NCBI GenBank assembly: GCA_965249215.1
Contig: CBDFLN010000002.1
Span: forward strand, 1,922,001-1,986,000
Length of the DNA stretch: 64,000 nucleotides
DNA from: G963667675 sp965249215
GTDB taxonomy: Bacteria; Chloroflexota; Dehalococcoidia; Lucifugimonadales; UBA3495
Direction: 5' to 3'
A program made the position numbers and the translations under genes. The notes under the pieces were generated by a model that worked only from the letters and a program-made list of their open reading frames with translations, did not search any database and had not been told where the DNA came from. This document shows, piece by piece, positions 42,562 to 51,021 of the stretch; position 1 is the stretch's first letter; each line of letters starts with the position of its first letter.

Positions 42562-42647
42562 TCCACCGCCCCGGCTCCACAATTTCACTGCAGCCATAGA
42601 TGTCCGGGGGGGGGCGACGACAAGGTTAAATGATAGGGAAGTCAACC

Positions 42648-43769
42648 ATGTCCAGCTACAGGGTCATATCGTCAGACAGCCATGTTAACGAGCCGGCTGA
42701 CCTGTGGACCAGCCGCGCTGACTCGAGGTTCCGGGACAGGGTTCCCCACGTCGAAAGTTTGGAGACCGGCGACGTTTGGTTTTACGATGGCACTAGGGGA
42801 GACCCCGCGGGGAATTCGGTCACCGTCGGAATCAGGTTTGAAGCGCCGGAGAAAATGGGCACCAGGATACCCAGGATCGACGAGACCCGCCCCGGGGGTT
42901 ATATTCCCGAAGAGCACGTAAAAGACCTGGACCTGGACGGGATAGACATGGCCATCATCTATCCCACAACCGGTGTCAGGGTGTACGCCGTGCCCGCCAG
43001 CGACATACTGACCTACAGTTGTACGCTCTACAACGATTGGATTTCGGAATTTTGCAGCGCAGCCCCCAAGCGCCTCAAGGCCATCGCCATGCTCAACGTG
43101 GACGACGTGGGGGATGGCGTCAAGGAGATGGAACGCTGCGCCAAGCTGGGCTTTATCGGCGCAATGATTGCCGTCTCTCCTCTCCTGGGCCGGTCCTACG
43201 ACCGGCCGGAGTACGAGCCTTTGTGGGTTGCGGCCCAGGACCTGGAGATGCCGATCAGCCTGCACGCCGCTACCAACCGCCCTGGTGAAGGCCAGGAGTT
43301 TTTAGACATGAACACCGTCAGGCCCTCCTCTGTGTCCTTGCTGGCCCAATGGGCCGCCATGTCTCTTGGCGACATCATCTGCAGCGGCGCTTTAGAACGC
43401 TACCCCAATCTCCAGGTGGGTTCAGTGGAACATGAGCTCTCCTGGGTCCCCCACTTCCTTGACCGTATGGACTACAACTATACCCAGCGGTCCAAGAGGT
43501 TCTCTCCCTACCGGTACCAGGGAGATATCTTTCCCAGCGACTTCTTCCGTAGCAACTGCTTCCTCGGCTTCCAGGAAGATAGCCTGGGAATCAGGCTCCG
43601 GGACCTCATAGGAGTTGACACCCTGCAGTGGGGGTCTGATTACCCGCATCCCGAGTCCACCTTCCCCCGGAGCCGGGAGATACTGGAAGAAATCCTGACC
43701 TCCTGCACCGAGGAGGAAAAAGCCAAGATAGTCGGCGGCAATTCCTCCAGGATATACCGCCTGGACTAG
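42648..43769 (+). CDS. Amidohydrolase 2 family protein, paralog 4
   Basis: This 373-residue copy starts MSSYRVISSDSHVNEPADLW. Metal-site segments are retained: Asp10/His12, ISLHAATNRPGEGQ, SVEHELSWVPHFLDRMDY and WGSDYPHPEST. Compared with copies 1-3, the region 40-85 is rebuilt (VWFYDGTRGDPAGNSVTVGI) and the loop after LHAATNR is longer. It shares more with paralog 5 than with 2 and 3, including an RPGGYIPEEHVKD stretch. It ends with a strong hairpin at 43808. Confidence 0.9.
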   Translation: MSSYRVISSDSHVNEPADLWTSRADSRFRDRVPHVESLETGDVWFYDGTRGDPAGNSVTVGIRFEAPEKMGTRIPRIDETRPGGYIPEEHVKDLDLDGIDMAIIYPTTGVRVYAVPASDILTYSCTLYNDWISEFCSAAPKRLKAIAMLNVDDVGDGVKEMERCAKLGFIGAMIAVSPLLGRSYDRPEYEPLWVAAQDLEMPISLHAATNRPGEGQEFLDMNTVRPSSVSLLAQWAAMSLGDIICSGALERYPNLQVGSVEHELSWVPHFLDRMDYNYTQRSKRFSPYRYQGDIFPSDFFRSNCFLGFQEDSLGIRLRDLIGVDTLQWGSDYPHPESTFPRSREILEEILTSCTEEEKAKIVGGNSSRIYRLD

Positions 43770-43807
43770 TATCTAACCCCTGAGACCATTGGGCTCCGCC
43801 AAATAAA

Positions 43808-43836
43808 CCGGGGGCGTTCGTTGAGAACGCCCCCGG
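43808..43836 (+). terminator. 12-bp hairpin after amidohydrolase 4
   Basis: CCGGGGGCGTTC (43808-43819) pairs perfectly with GAACGCCCCCGG (43825-43836) around GTTGA. The following bases are only modestly T-rich (TTGCCCTT), so termination efficiency is uncertain, but the stem is the most stable in the window. Confidence 0.6.
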
Positions 43837-43871
43837 TTGCCCTTGAATACCCATATTACCTAAGAGGTTCC

Positions 43872-44978
43872 ATGCGCCTGCAACCGATAAACCTCTACGA
43901 CTACGAGGCCAGGGCCAAGCAGGTCCTGCCGCCCCCTCTTTGGGACTACATCGACGGTGGAGTGCTGGACGACTCCACGGTCCGCCGGAACCGCACAGCC
44001 CTGGACGAACTGACTCTGCGTCCCCGCTTTCTGCGGGACATATCCCAACGTGACATCTCGACTATCGTCCTGGGAGAGCCTGTCAGCCTGCCCGTCTTAA
44101 TCTCCCCCGCCGGCATGCACATGAACGTTCATCCGGAAGGAGAACTGGCCGCCGCCAGGGGCGCCGGTATGTCGGGGACCTTGATGATAGTCAGCACCGT
44201 GTCCAGCTACAGCATGGAGGAGGTCTCCCAAGTCGCCGCCGGGCCCCTGTGGTTCCAGCTATACCATCGCAGCGTCGAATTCACGGAGATGCTGGTGCGC
44301 CGCGCCGAAGAGGCCGGGTACAAGGCGATATGCCTCACCGTCGACATCCCCATGCGATCACCCCAGGAACGGGACAACCGTACTGCAAGTATCAATTACC
44401 TCGGGCCGTTCCCCCTGGGCAACTTTCGAGCCATACCGGACCAGGAAGGCGCCGCTTCAGAAGCCGGCGTATTGGAGGCATGGAACGCCTCCTCCGCGCC
44501 TCCAATTACCTGGCGGGAATTGGAATGGCTGCGTTCGCTGACCTCGTTGCCGTTAGTCCTCAAGGGCATCAGCACCGCCGAGGACGCTCACCTGGCCGTG
44601 GAGCACGGCATCGACGGCATCTTTGTGTCCACCCACGCCGGGCGCGTGTCCGACGCTACCATGGGGGCCATAGAAATGTTGCCGGAGGTTGTAGACGCCG
44701 CCAAGGGCCGCGCCGAGGTCTACGTGGACTCGGGCATCCGCCGGGGCAGCGACGTGATTAAAGCCTTGGCCCTGGGCGCCTGCGCCGTCGGCATAGGCCG
44801 GCCGTTGTTCTGGGGCCTGGCCGTGGCCGGCGCTGAAGGGGTCCACGGCGTGCTGGAGCTGCTGCGTGGGGAAATCGACCGCTGCATGGCCTACTGCGGC
44901 CAGACAAACATTCGCGAGCTGGAGGCCGGGCTTGTGAACATCCCCGCCAATTGGGGTCTGGGGACCACCAGGCCCTAA
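43872..44978 (+). CDS. FMN-dependent alpha-hydroxyacid oxidase/dehydrogenase
   Basis: The 368-residue TIM-barrel flavoprotein is of the lactate/glycolate oxidase family, oxidising L-2-hydroxyacids to 2-oxo acids. It opens NLYDYEARAKQVLPPPLWDY, has SPAGMHMNVHPEGE for FMN binding, WFQLYHRS, the substrate strand LVLKGI, the active-site VSTHAGR (catalytic His, with Ala where most have Gly), and the phosphate-binding SGIRRGSDVIKALALGA then VGIGRP. ATG 43872 matches the family start. It lies after amidohydrolase 4, possibly supplying 2-oxo acids from hydroxyacids released by neighbouring hydrolases. Confidence 0.92.
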   Translation: MRLQPINLYDYEARAKQVLPPPLWDYIDGGVLDDSTVRRNRTALDELTLRPRFLRDISQRDISTIVLGEPVSLPVLISPAGMHMNVHPEGELAAARGAGMSGTLMIVSTVSSYSMEEVSQVAAGPLWFQLYHRSVEFTEMLVRRAEEAGYKAICLTVDIPMRSPQERDNRTASINYLGPFPLGNFRAIPDQEGAASEAGVLEAWNASSAPPITWRELEWLRSLTSLPLVLKGISTAEDAHLAVEHGIDGIFVSTHAGRVSDATMGAIEMLPEVVDAAKGRAEVYVDSGIRRGSDVIKALALGACAVGIGRPLFWGLAVAGAEGVHGVLELLRGEIDRCMAYCGQTNIRELEAGLVNIPANWGLGTTRP

Positions 44979-44998
44979 ATTGTCCCAGGGGGGCTGCC

Positions 44999-45055
44999 TT
45001 GGCTAAAGACTCCGTCCGGGTTGGACTCATCGGCGCCGGCCTCAACACCCGCATG
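44999..45055 (+). pseudogene. N-terminal remnant of a Gfo/Idh/MocA-type oxidoreductase
   Basis: Right after the FMN oxidase stop, a G-rich ribosome-like site (CAGGGGGG) and TTG 44999 open a frame reading LAKDSVRVGLIGAGLNTRM, the usual N-terminal Rossmann start (VGLIGAG) of NAD-dependent Gfo/Idh/MocA proteins. The resemblance stops after about 19 residues. The frame then runs antisense into the dienelactone hydrolase gene with no family features. This looks like the stump of a deleted gene. Confidence 0.5.
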
Positions 45056-45124
45056 GCTTCTACCACCCGTGAGGCCCAGTGGCGAGCATCGCCAGCCCCG
45101 ACGGATGCACGCCCGCTTCCCGAC

Positions 45125-45880
45125 CTAACTCAGATGCTTTTCCAAGAAGGCGAAGACCTTGCTCCAACCGTCCACCGCCTGCTCCGCCCGGTAGGCGGCC
45201 CGGTCGTAATAGAAGAAACCGTGGCCCGCGCCGTCGTACCGGTGGAACTCGTAGGACTTGTTGTGTCTCTTCAACGCCTCCTCGTGTAAGTCCACCTGCT
45301 CCGCCGTCGGCGCCTGGTCTTCGTTGCCGAATATACCCAGCAATGGGCAGGACAGGTCGGCGGTGTTTTCTATGGGGGCTACGGGCTGGTTTGCCGTCAG
45401 CTCGTCCCCGGAAGCAACCACTCGCCCGCCCCAGCAGTCCACCGCGGCGTCAAACCCCCGGATGCGGCAACCGGACAGGACCGTCAGCCTCCCGCCAGAG
45501 CAGGTGCCGAAAAGCCCTACCTTGCCGTTCAGGTAAGGCAGCGACCGCAAGAACCGCATGGAGCCTTCGATGTCCCCCAGGGCCTGCTCGTCCGATATGC
45601 CGCCCGACTCCCTCACCTTCACGCCAATCTCCCTGGGGTCGCCGTGGCCCGTCCGGTGGTACAGGTTCGGCGAAATTGTCACGTAGCCGTGATGGGCGAA
45701 GCGGCGGGCCGTCTCCCGGTACCACTCGTCCCAACCTGGGGCATGGTGAATCAACACCATTCCGGGGTGGGGGCCGGGCCCCAGCGGCTTGGCCAGGTAA
45801 GCGCCGATGGCTTCGCCGTTATGCCCTTGGACCGTGGTGGTTTCCGCCAGCATTCCTTCGTACATGTCAGTCTGGTACAT
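45125..45880 (-). CDS. Dienelactone hydrolase family protein (second)
   Basis: The 251-residue alpha/beta hydrolase has the nucleophile in FGTCSGGR, acid in GIFGNEDQAP and His in GAGHGFFYYDR. The order and spacing match carboxymethylenebutenolidase relatives. ATG 45880 has GGAG seven bases upstream. It differs from the family member at 28655 in the N-terminal third (VLIHHAPGWDEWYRETARRF). It is convergent with the FMN oxidase and is followed upstream by the 2-hydroxyacid dehydrogenase on the same strand. The substrate is unknown; lactones or esters are likely. Confidence 0.9.
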   Translation of the reverse strand: MYQTDMYEGMLAETTTVQGHNGEAIGAYLAKPLGPGPHPGMVLIHHAPGWDEWYRETARRFAHHGYVTISPNLYHRTGHGDPREIGVKVRESGGISDEQALGDIEGSMRFLRSLPYLNGKVGLFGTCSGGRLTVLSGCRIRGFDAAVDCWGGRVVASGDELTANQPVAPIENTADLSCPLLGIFGNEDQAPTAEQVDLHEEALKRHNKSYEFHRYDGAGHGFFYYDRAAYRAEQAVDGWSKVFAFLEKHLS

Positions 45881-46000
45881 GGGTCAACTCCTATAACGAG
45901 GATCAATCAAGCTTGAAACAGCGTGAGGCCTGAGTCAATGCGCCAGGTTTTCCGACCTTGCCGCCGGTCGCCACCGGCGTTCTCCCACTGCCGGCTTGCT

Positions 46001-47014
46001 TTACGCCGGCTGCCACCTCAGAAGTCCCGAGTTTTCCAGCGCCGACGGGTTCACGCAGGACATGGGCCACCGGCCTCTAAACACCAACGCTATCTCCCGC
46101 CCCACCCGGCGCCTTGCCCCCTCCTCGTACCTGGACGACGCCGAAGCGACGTGGGCCGTCAACGTAACGTTCTCCAAGCCCAGGATGGGGTTTTGGGGAT
46201 CCGGCGGCTCCTGTTCCAGAACGTCCAGCGCAGCATGACCAATCCACCCTTCCTGCAGGGCCCTGGTCATGGCCGCCTCGTCCACCGTGATGCCCCTGCC
46301 AGTGTTGACGAAGATGGCCTGGGGTTTCATCAACCTGAACTGCTCCTCACCGATCATCTTTCTAGTTCCCCCAGTGCCGGGAAGATGATTGGACACAATA
46401 TCCGAACGTTGCAGCAGCTCCGTCAACTCCACCGGCTCTACTCCGTGTTGCACGATCACTGTTTCCCTGACGAATGGGTCGTAGGCCAGGATGCGCAGGC
46501 CGAACGCCTTCATCAACGGGACAACAGCCCTGGCGATGTTCCCAAATGAAATTAGCCCCAGGGTCTGTCCGTACAGGCGCGGCAATTCACGTATTGCCGG
46601 CTTGCCTTCGTCCCAACGCCCCTCGCGGACCATCTTATCCGTCGCCAACAGCCGGCGGTGCCCAGCCAGGATCAGCGCCGCCGTGTGCTCCGCCACCTCT
46701 TGCACAAAGGTGTCCGGGCAATTGGTTACCGGTATGCCCTTGGCTGCCGCCGCGGGGACGTCCACCAAGTCCGTGCCCACGCTGTCCAGGGCGATAATCT
46801 TGCACTGGGTCAGCCCGTTAATAACCCTCTGGCTTACCGGCATCTCCCTGACGATTAGCGCGTCCGCGTCCTGCGCGCCGGCAAGAAACTCATCGTCCGA
46901 CCCGGAGGGGACTTCGACCAGCTCCAAGTCCAGCCCCTGTAGCCCCTCCAACTCGAACCTGTAGTCGTCGGTAATGTTGGGACGCCCCTGCGCCACGACT
47001 TTGTACTTCGCCAC
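46001..47014 (-). CDS. D-isomer-specific 2-hydroxyacid dehydrogenase (CtBP-like)
   Basis: The 337-residue NAD-dependent enzyme starts at GTG 47014 behind GGGGGG. The nucleotide-binding segment is TLGLISFGNIARAVVPLMKA. The catalytic Arg is in FVNTGRGITVDE, the Glu in LDVLEQEPPD, and the His region is TLTAHVASASSRYEE. The C-terminal-binding-protein-like flavour (VASASSRYEEGARRR) resembles dehydrogenases acting on small 2-hydroxy or 2-oxo acids. Together with the L-hydroxyacid oxidase at 43872 it could interconvert both stereoisomers of a hydroxyacid pool, an inference from proximity only. Confidence 0.9.
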   Translation of the reverse strand: MAKYKVVAQGRPNITDDYRFELEGLQGLDLELVEVPSGSDDEFLAGAQDADALIVREMPVSQRVINGLTQCKIIALDSVGTDLVDVPAAAAKGIPVTNCPDTFVQEVAEHTAALILAGHRRLLATDKMVREGRWDEGKPAIRELPRLYGQTLGLISFGNIARAVVPLMKAFGLRILAYDPFVRETVIVQHGVEPVELTELLQRSDIVSNHLPGTGGTRKMIGEEQFRLMKPQAIFVNTGRGITVDEAAMTRALQEGWIGHAALDVLEQEPPDPQNPILGLENVTLTAHVASASSRYEEGARRRVGREIALVFRGRWPMSCVNPSALENSGLLRWQPA

Positions 47015-47288
47015 GCTGCCCCCCTGACTTCAGTGTCGATTACTGCCGTCGGTGCGTAAATCGGGGTTGGCCCTAGCTTATGTCAAGCCGCCGGATATGT
47101 CCAGGCAAACGGGGCAAAGCCGTCATCTGCAGGCTCTCTGGAGTTTCAGATGGTCTATCCTGGGCCCTCGAACCAATCGTGCAGCGTTTCGCCCCGGCAC
47201 AACGTGCTACCGTAGAGCGCTATGCAATCGCCGCCTTACAAGGGCCGAAGCTAAAACCTGTGCTTTGGGAAGAGGGCGTCGGGCCCGT

Positions 47289-48284
47289 TCAGGGCATGCG
47301 TAGGTCCGGTTGTGTGTCCACGCCGTAGCTGGCGAACACCTCGTCTATCTGCCGCAGGTCCTCTGCCGACAATGCCCACTCAAGGACCCCCAGGTTCTCT
47401 TCCACTTCTGCAACGGTGTGGGTGCCGATCGGCGCAACGCTGACGGCGGTGTTGGACAGGACCCACCTCAACGCAAGTTGAGGCATTGTCTTGCCCCGCT
47501 TCGCGGCGATGGCTCTCAAGTCCCCGACAAGGCCCAGATTTCTCTCATAAGCCTCGTCGGTATATATGCCCCCGTCCCACTCGGGCCGGCTGACCGCCCG
47601 GGTATCGTTGTCCCGGTACTTGGTGTCCATGGTGAATATCCCCGACAGGATTCCGAAGCCCAGGGGCGCGAAGGCCATCACGCCGATGCCTTGTTCCCGG
47701 CAGTACGGGAAAATCTCCCGGCCCATCCTGCGGTCGAACATGTTGAAACCGCATTGGACCACGTCAACCTGCCGCGTCTTCTGGCATTCCTTGATTTGGT
47801 CCACGTTCACGTTGCACAAGCCGACGGCCCTGGCTTTCCCTTGCTGCACCACGTTGTCCAGGGCGTCCATGGTCTCCTCGAAGGGCGTGGTCACGTCCGG
47901 CAGGTGGATCAAATACACGTCAACGTAGTCTGTCCTTAACCTCTGCAAGCTCTCGTCGATCGAGGCAATGACGGGCCCTCTCCGGCTGTCCCGGCCTTGG
48001 GACTCGGGCCGGCCCGGATATCCGATGCCGCATTTGGTGATCAACACCACGTCCTTCCGGCGCGGGCCCAGGGCCCGGCCGTACATCCGCTCCGAGTCCC
48101 CGCCGCCGTACGTCGCCGCGGTATCGAAACAGGTGATCCCCAGGTCTATGGCGCGGGATATGGCCTCCACCATGTCTTGGCCGTAGCCATTGGTCCCACC
48201 GGCGTTCGGCACCCGATAGTCCATGCCGCCCAGGCCGATTGCCGACACGGTGATGTCTGTGTTGCCAAATCTTCGGTATTCCAT
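47289..48284 (-). CDS. Aldo/keto reductase
   Basis: The 331-residue NAD(P)H-dependent (beta/alpha)8 reductase starts MEYRRFGNTDITVSAIGLGG. The catalytic set is Asp and Tyr in FDTAATYGGGDSE, Lys in VLITKCG and His in VYLIHLPD. The C-terminal cofactor region is SVAPIGTHTVAEVEENL, where most AKRs have IPG. ATG 48284 has GAGGAGG seven bases upstream; GTG 48302 is the rejected longer start. It is divergent from the reductive-dehalogenase-like gene, and the shared 207-bp gap probably holds both promoters. The substrate is a small aldehyde or ketone, unspecified. Confidence 0.92.
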   Translation of the reverse strand: MEYRRFGNTDITVSAIGLGGMDYRVPNAGGTNGYGQDMVEAISRAIDLGITCFDTAATYGGGDSERMYGRALGPRRKDVVLITKCGIGYPGRPESQGRDSRRGPVIASIDESLQRLRTDYVDVYLIHLPDVTTPFEETMDALDNVVQQGKARAVGLCNVNVDQIKECQKTRQVDVVQCGFNMFDRRMGREIFPYCREQGIGVMAFAPLGFGILSGIFTMDTKYRDNDTRAVSRPEWDGGIYTDEAYERNLGLVGDLRAIAAKRGKTMPQLALRWVLSNTAVSVAPIGTHTVAEVEENLGVLEWALSAEDLRQIDEVFASYGVDTQPDLRMP

Positions 48285-48491
48285 CGATGGGCCTCCTCTC
48301 AACGGTTTACGCGTTGTGGCGTCAGTAAGGGGGTACAGGGGCGATTGACCCGCTCAGCGTACCGTATTATAGTCCAAGCTATCCAGGGGGCACATGTTAG
48401 AGACAATCGATTCGGTCTGGAGAATACGGGGCTGTTCTCCAGATAGCGCGCTGACCAATTGCAAGCCGAGACTCTCTGCGGAGGGGCCAAT

Positions 48492-49772
48492 ATGCTGAAG
48501 ATCGGACACCAGGTGGTCAGACCCGGCAAGACTCTTAAGGGCGACCCGGTAACCATTCCCGTTGCCGAAGAACTGGAAACCATACCCGGCATACCTCTGA
48601 ACCAACGGGAAATCGATTGGTATTCCCGGGAATATCCCTTGGAGAGGCATTACGAGGCCGAGCGGTCTTCCTATGGGTGGTTCTACGCCAATCGCAACCT
48701 CAACGTGCAAATGGGGCATATCGACCGGGAGCATGAGAAGTTGTCCCGCAGCCTCATTCTTGCAGGACGGGAAACCGCCGACATGCAACCCACCGCCGAG
48801 CCCGCCGGCGAGGACGTTACCGACCTTATCAAGGACCACGCCAAGCGTCTTGGATTCTTGGAAGTTGGCTTCACCGCTTATGACCATCGCTACGAGTTCA
48901 AAGCCAAGAAGGGCTTTACCCAGCTCCCCACCGCCATTTGCCTGGCCTACGAGCAGGACTACGAGGCCACCCAGACCATTCCCAGCATCGATGCCGAGAT
49001 CGTCCACGCCAGCGGCTACCGGACTCAGGCCGCCGCCGGGCTGAAGCTGGGCAATCTCATTCGGTCCCTGGGTTACCAGGCCCACGTCATTCACACCAGC
49101 GACTCCACCGGCCCCATCATTCCCATGTTCGTCGCCGCCGGTCTGGGCCAGTTGGGCGCCTGCGGTTACCTGCTTACTCCCCACGAAGGCAGCCGGGCCC
49201 GCTTGATAATGGTCACCACCGACGCGAAGGTCACTTACGACAAGCCCGTTGACTACGGGATTCACGCCTTTTGCCAAATCTGCCAGGTCTGCGTCAACCG
49301 ATGTCCCGGGCGCGCCTTGATGCGGGACAAGATTTGGTGGCGCGGCTCCGAAAAGAACAAGCTCTACTACAAGCGCTGTATGCCCGTTCTCACCCGTTAC
49401 GTCGGCTGCGGCGTCTGCATGAAGGTGTGCCCCATCCAGAAGTACGGCATGAAGAACGTCATGGAGCACTATGTCGAGACCGGCCAGGTCCTGGGCAAGG
49501 GCACCCACGACCTGGAAGGCTACACCTTGGAGGGAAAGGGCTACTTCGGACCCGGTGAACTGCCGGTTTTCGACCGCGACTTCTTCACCTCCATGCCCAC
49601 TGGTAACTCCAGCCAGTGGGCGTTCGAGAATTTCAAGAAAAAGGCCTTGGCCGCGGGCGGCGCCGTGACCAACGAGGCGCTGGCGGAGTTCAAGCAAGAC
49701 GTCATTGACGCCATCCATGAGGACAACCAGGATATCGAGCTAACGGGAGGCTACAACGAAGCCTACGTCTAG
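48492..49772 (+). CDS. Reductive dehalogenase-like cobalamin/Fe-S protein
   Basis: The 426-residue protein combines a nitroreductase-like cobalamin-binding core (about 95-260, with ASGYRTQAAAGLKLGNLIRS and GLGQLGACGYLLTPHEGSR) with two 4Fe-4S clusters, CQICQVCVNRCPG and CGVCMKVCPIQ plus the earlier Cys of KRCMP. This is the RdhA/QueG superfamily; the length and second motif fit RdhA-like proteins better than epoxyqueuosine reductase. There is no twin-arginine signal and no rdhB membrane anchor nearby, so it is probably cytoplasmic and not a classical respiratory enzyme. ATG 48492 follows GGAGGGG. It may remove halogens or reduce another substrate; activity is unproven. Confidence 0.82.
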   Translation: MLKIGHQVVRPGKTLKGDPVTIPVAEELETIPGIPLNQREIDWYSREYPLERHYEAERSSYGWFYANRNLNVQMGHIDREHEKLSRSLILAGRETADMQPTAEPAGEDVTDLIKDHAKRLGFLEVGFTAYDHRYEFKAKKGFTQLPTAICLAYEQDYEATQTIPSIDAEIVHASGYRTQAAAGLKLGNLIRSLGYQAHVIHTSDSTGPIIPMFVAAGLGQLGACGYLLTPHEGSRARLIMVTTDAKVTYDKPVDYGIHAFCQICQVCVNRCPGRALMRDKIWWRGSEKNKLYYKRCMPVLTRYVGCGVCMKVCPIQKYGMKNVMEHYVETGQVLGKGTHDLEGYTLEGKGYFGPGELPVFDRDFFTSMPTGNSSQWAFENFKKKALAAGGAVTNEALAEFKQDVIDAIHEDNQDIELTGGYNEAYV

Positions 49773-49837
49773 CAACGCCGTTGCAGCATCATTCAGGTCT
49801 GCGTCCCATCGGGAAAGCATTGGTTGAGAGGTCAATC

Positions 49838-50968
49838 ATGTCCAGCTACAGGGTCATATCGTCTGACAACCACGTAGTCGAGCCGGCGGACTTGTGGACC
49901 AGCAGAGGTGAGTCCAGGTTCAAGGATAGAATGCCCTACGTTGAAACCGTGGACGGAAGCGACTGGTGGTTCTGTGAGGGCATGCAAGTCATGGGCCTCT
50001 CCATAGCTGGAGCCCAGGCCGGGGTAAGGTTCGAAGAGCCGGACAAACTTAAAGATGACGCTGCATTCGAAGACGTGCGTCCGGGGGGTTACATTCCTGA
50101 AGAGCACGTCAAAGACATGGACCTCGACGGCGTCGACGTGAGCATAATCTATCCCACCCTCTGCAATGCCCTCTTCATCTCCGTTGCAGACACCGAGCTT
50201 CTAAGCTCCGTTTACCGGACGTACAACGATTGGATTGCCGAGTTCTGCACTGCAGCCCCCAGGCGTCTCAAGGCCATCGCCCAGTTGAACATGGATGATG
50301 TCCAAAAGGGCATAAGCGAGTTGGAACGCTGCGCCAAGATGGGCTTCATTGGGGCGGTGACCCCCGTCTTTCCTCCCGGGGGGCGGACCTATGACCGGCC
50401 CGAGTACGAACCCCTTTGGGCCGCGGCCCAGGACCTGGGAATCCCCCTCAGCCTCCACATTGGCACCAATCGCCTCGGCGCCGGCGATGAATTTGACCGC
50501 GTCTTCCAGAAACTGATGCCTACCGCCACCTACAAGGTCAACAAAGACTACTGGGTGCGTATGTCTCTGGGCAGCATCATCTTGAGTGGTGTTCTCGAGC
50601 GCTACCCCAAACTGCAAGTGGGATCGGTCGAGCACGATCTGTCCTGGGCGCCCTACTTCCTGGACCGCCTCGACTACACCTACACCCAGCGAATCCATAG
50701 TGACTCCGACTACCTGTTCAAAGATCATGCCCTTCCCAGTGACTTCTTCCACAATAACGTGTTCCTGGGGTTCCAGGAGGACGCCTTGGGGATAAGAGAC
50801 CGGCACATCATAGGCGTGGACAATTTGCAATGGGGTGGAGACTATCCCCACGCCGAGGGGACTTTCCCCAGGAGCCGCGAGATACTGGAGGAGATCCTGG
50901 CGGACTGTACCGAGGAAGAAAAGGCCAAGATAGCCGGCGGCAACGCCGCCAGGGTATACAACCTCTAA
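49838..50968 (+). CDS. Amidohydrolase 2 family protein, paralog 5
   Basis: This 376-residue copy starts MSSYRVISSDNHVVEPADLW; the motif is D-N-H rather than D-S-H, but Asp10 and His12 are kept. Later segments are PLSLHIGTNRLGAGDEF, SVEHDLSWAPYFLDRLDY and WGGDYPHAEGT. Here GSVEHD replaces GSVEHE and GGD replaces GSD, small departures near the metal site. It is the most distant physically, 6 kb from paralog 4, but shares its RPGGYIPEEHVKDMDLDG block. It lies 65 bases after the reductive-dehalogenase-like gene and may be in its operon. Confidence 0.9.
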   Translation: MSSYRVISSDNHVVEPADLWTSRGESRFKDRMPYVETVDGSDWWFCEGMQVMGLSIAGAQAGVRFEEPDKLKDDAAFEDVRPGGYIPEEHVKDMDLDGVDVSIIYPTLCNALFISVADTELLSSVYRTYNDWIAEFCTAAPRRLKAIAQLNMDDVQKGISELERCAKMGFIGAVTPVFPPGGRTYDRPEYEPLWAAAQDLGIPLSLHIGTNRLGAGDEFDRVFQKLMPTATYKVNKDYWVRMSLGSIILSGVLERYPKLQVGSVEHDLSWAPYFLDRLDYTYTQRIHSDSDYLFKDHALPSDFFHNNVFLGFQEDALGIRDRHIIGVDNLQWGGDYPHAEGTFPRSREILEEILADCTEEEKAKIAGGNAARVYNL

Positions 50969-51021
50969 CTCCGGCCTGATCCCAGCAGCTCTAACAAGAA
51001 CAAACCCCCAAGGAGAAGCCC

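Noticed and set aside
45079..45933. 284-codon plus-strand frame
   Set aside because: Antisense to the dienelactone hydrolase with its intact Cys-Asp-His triad; the translation is Pro/Arg-rich noise.
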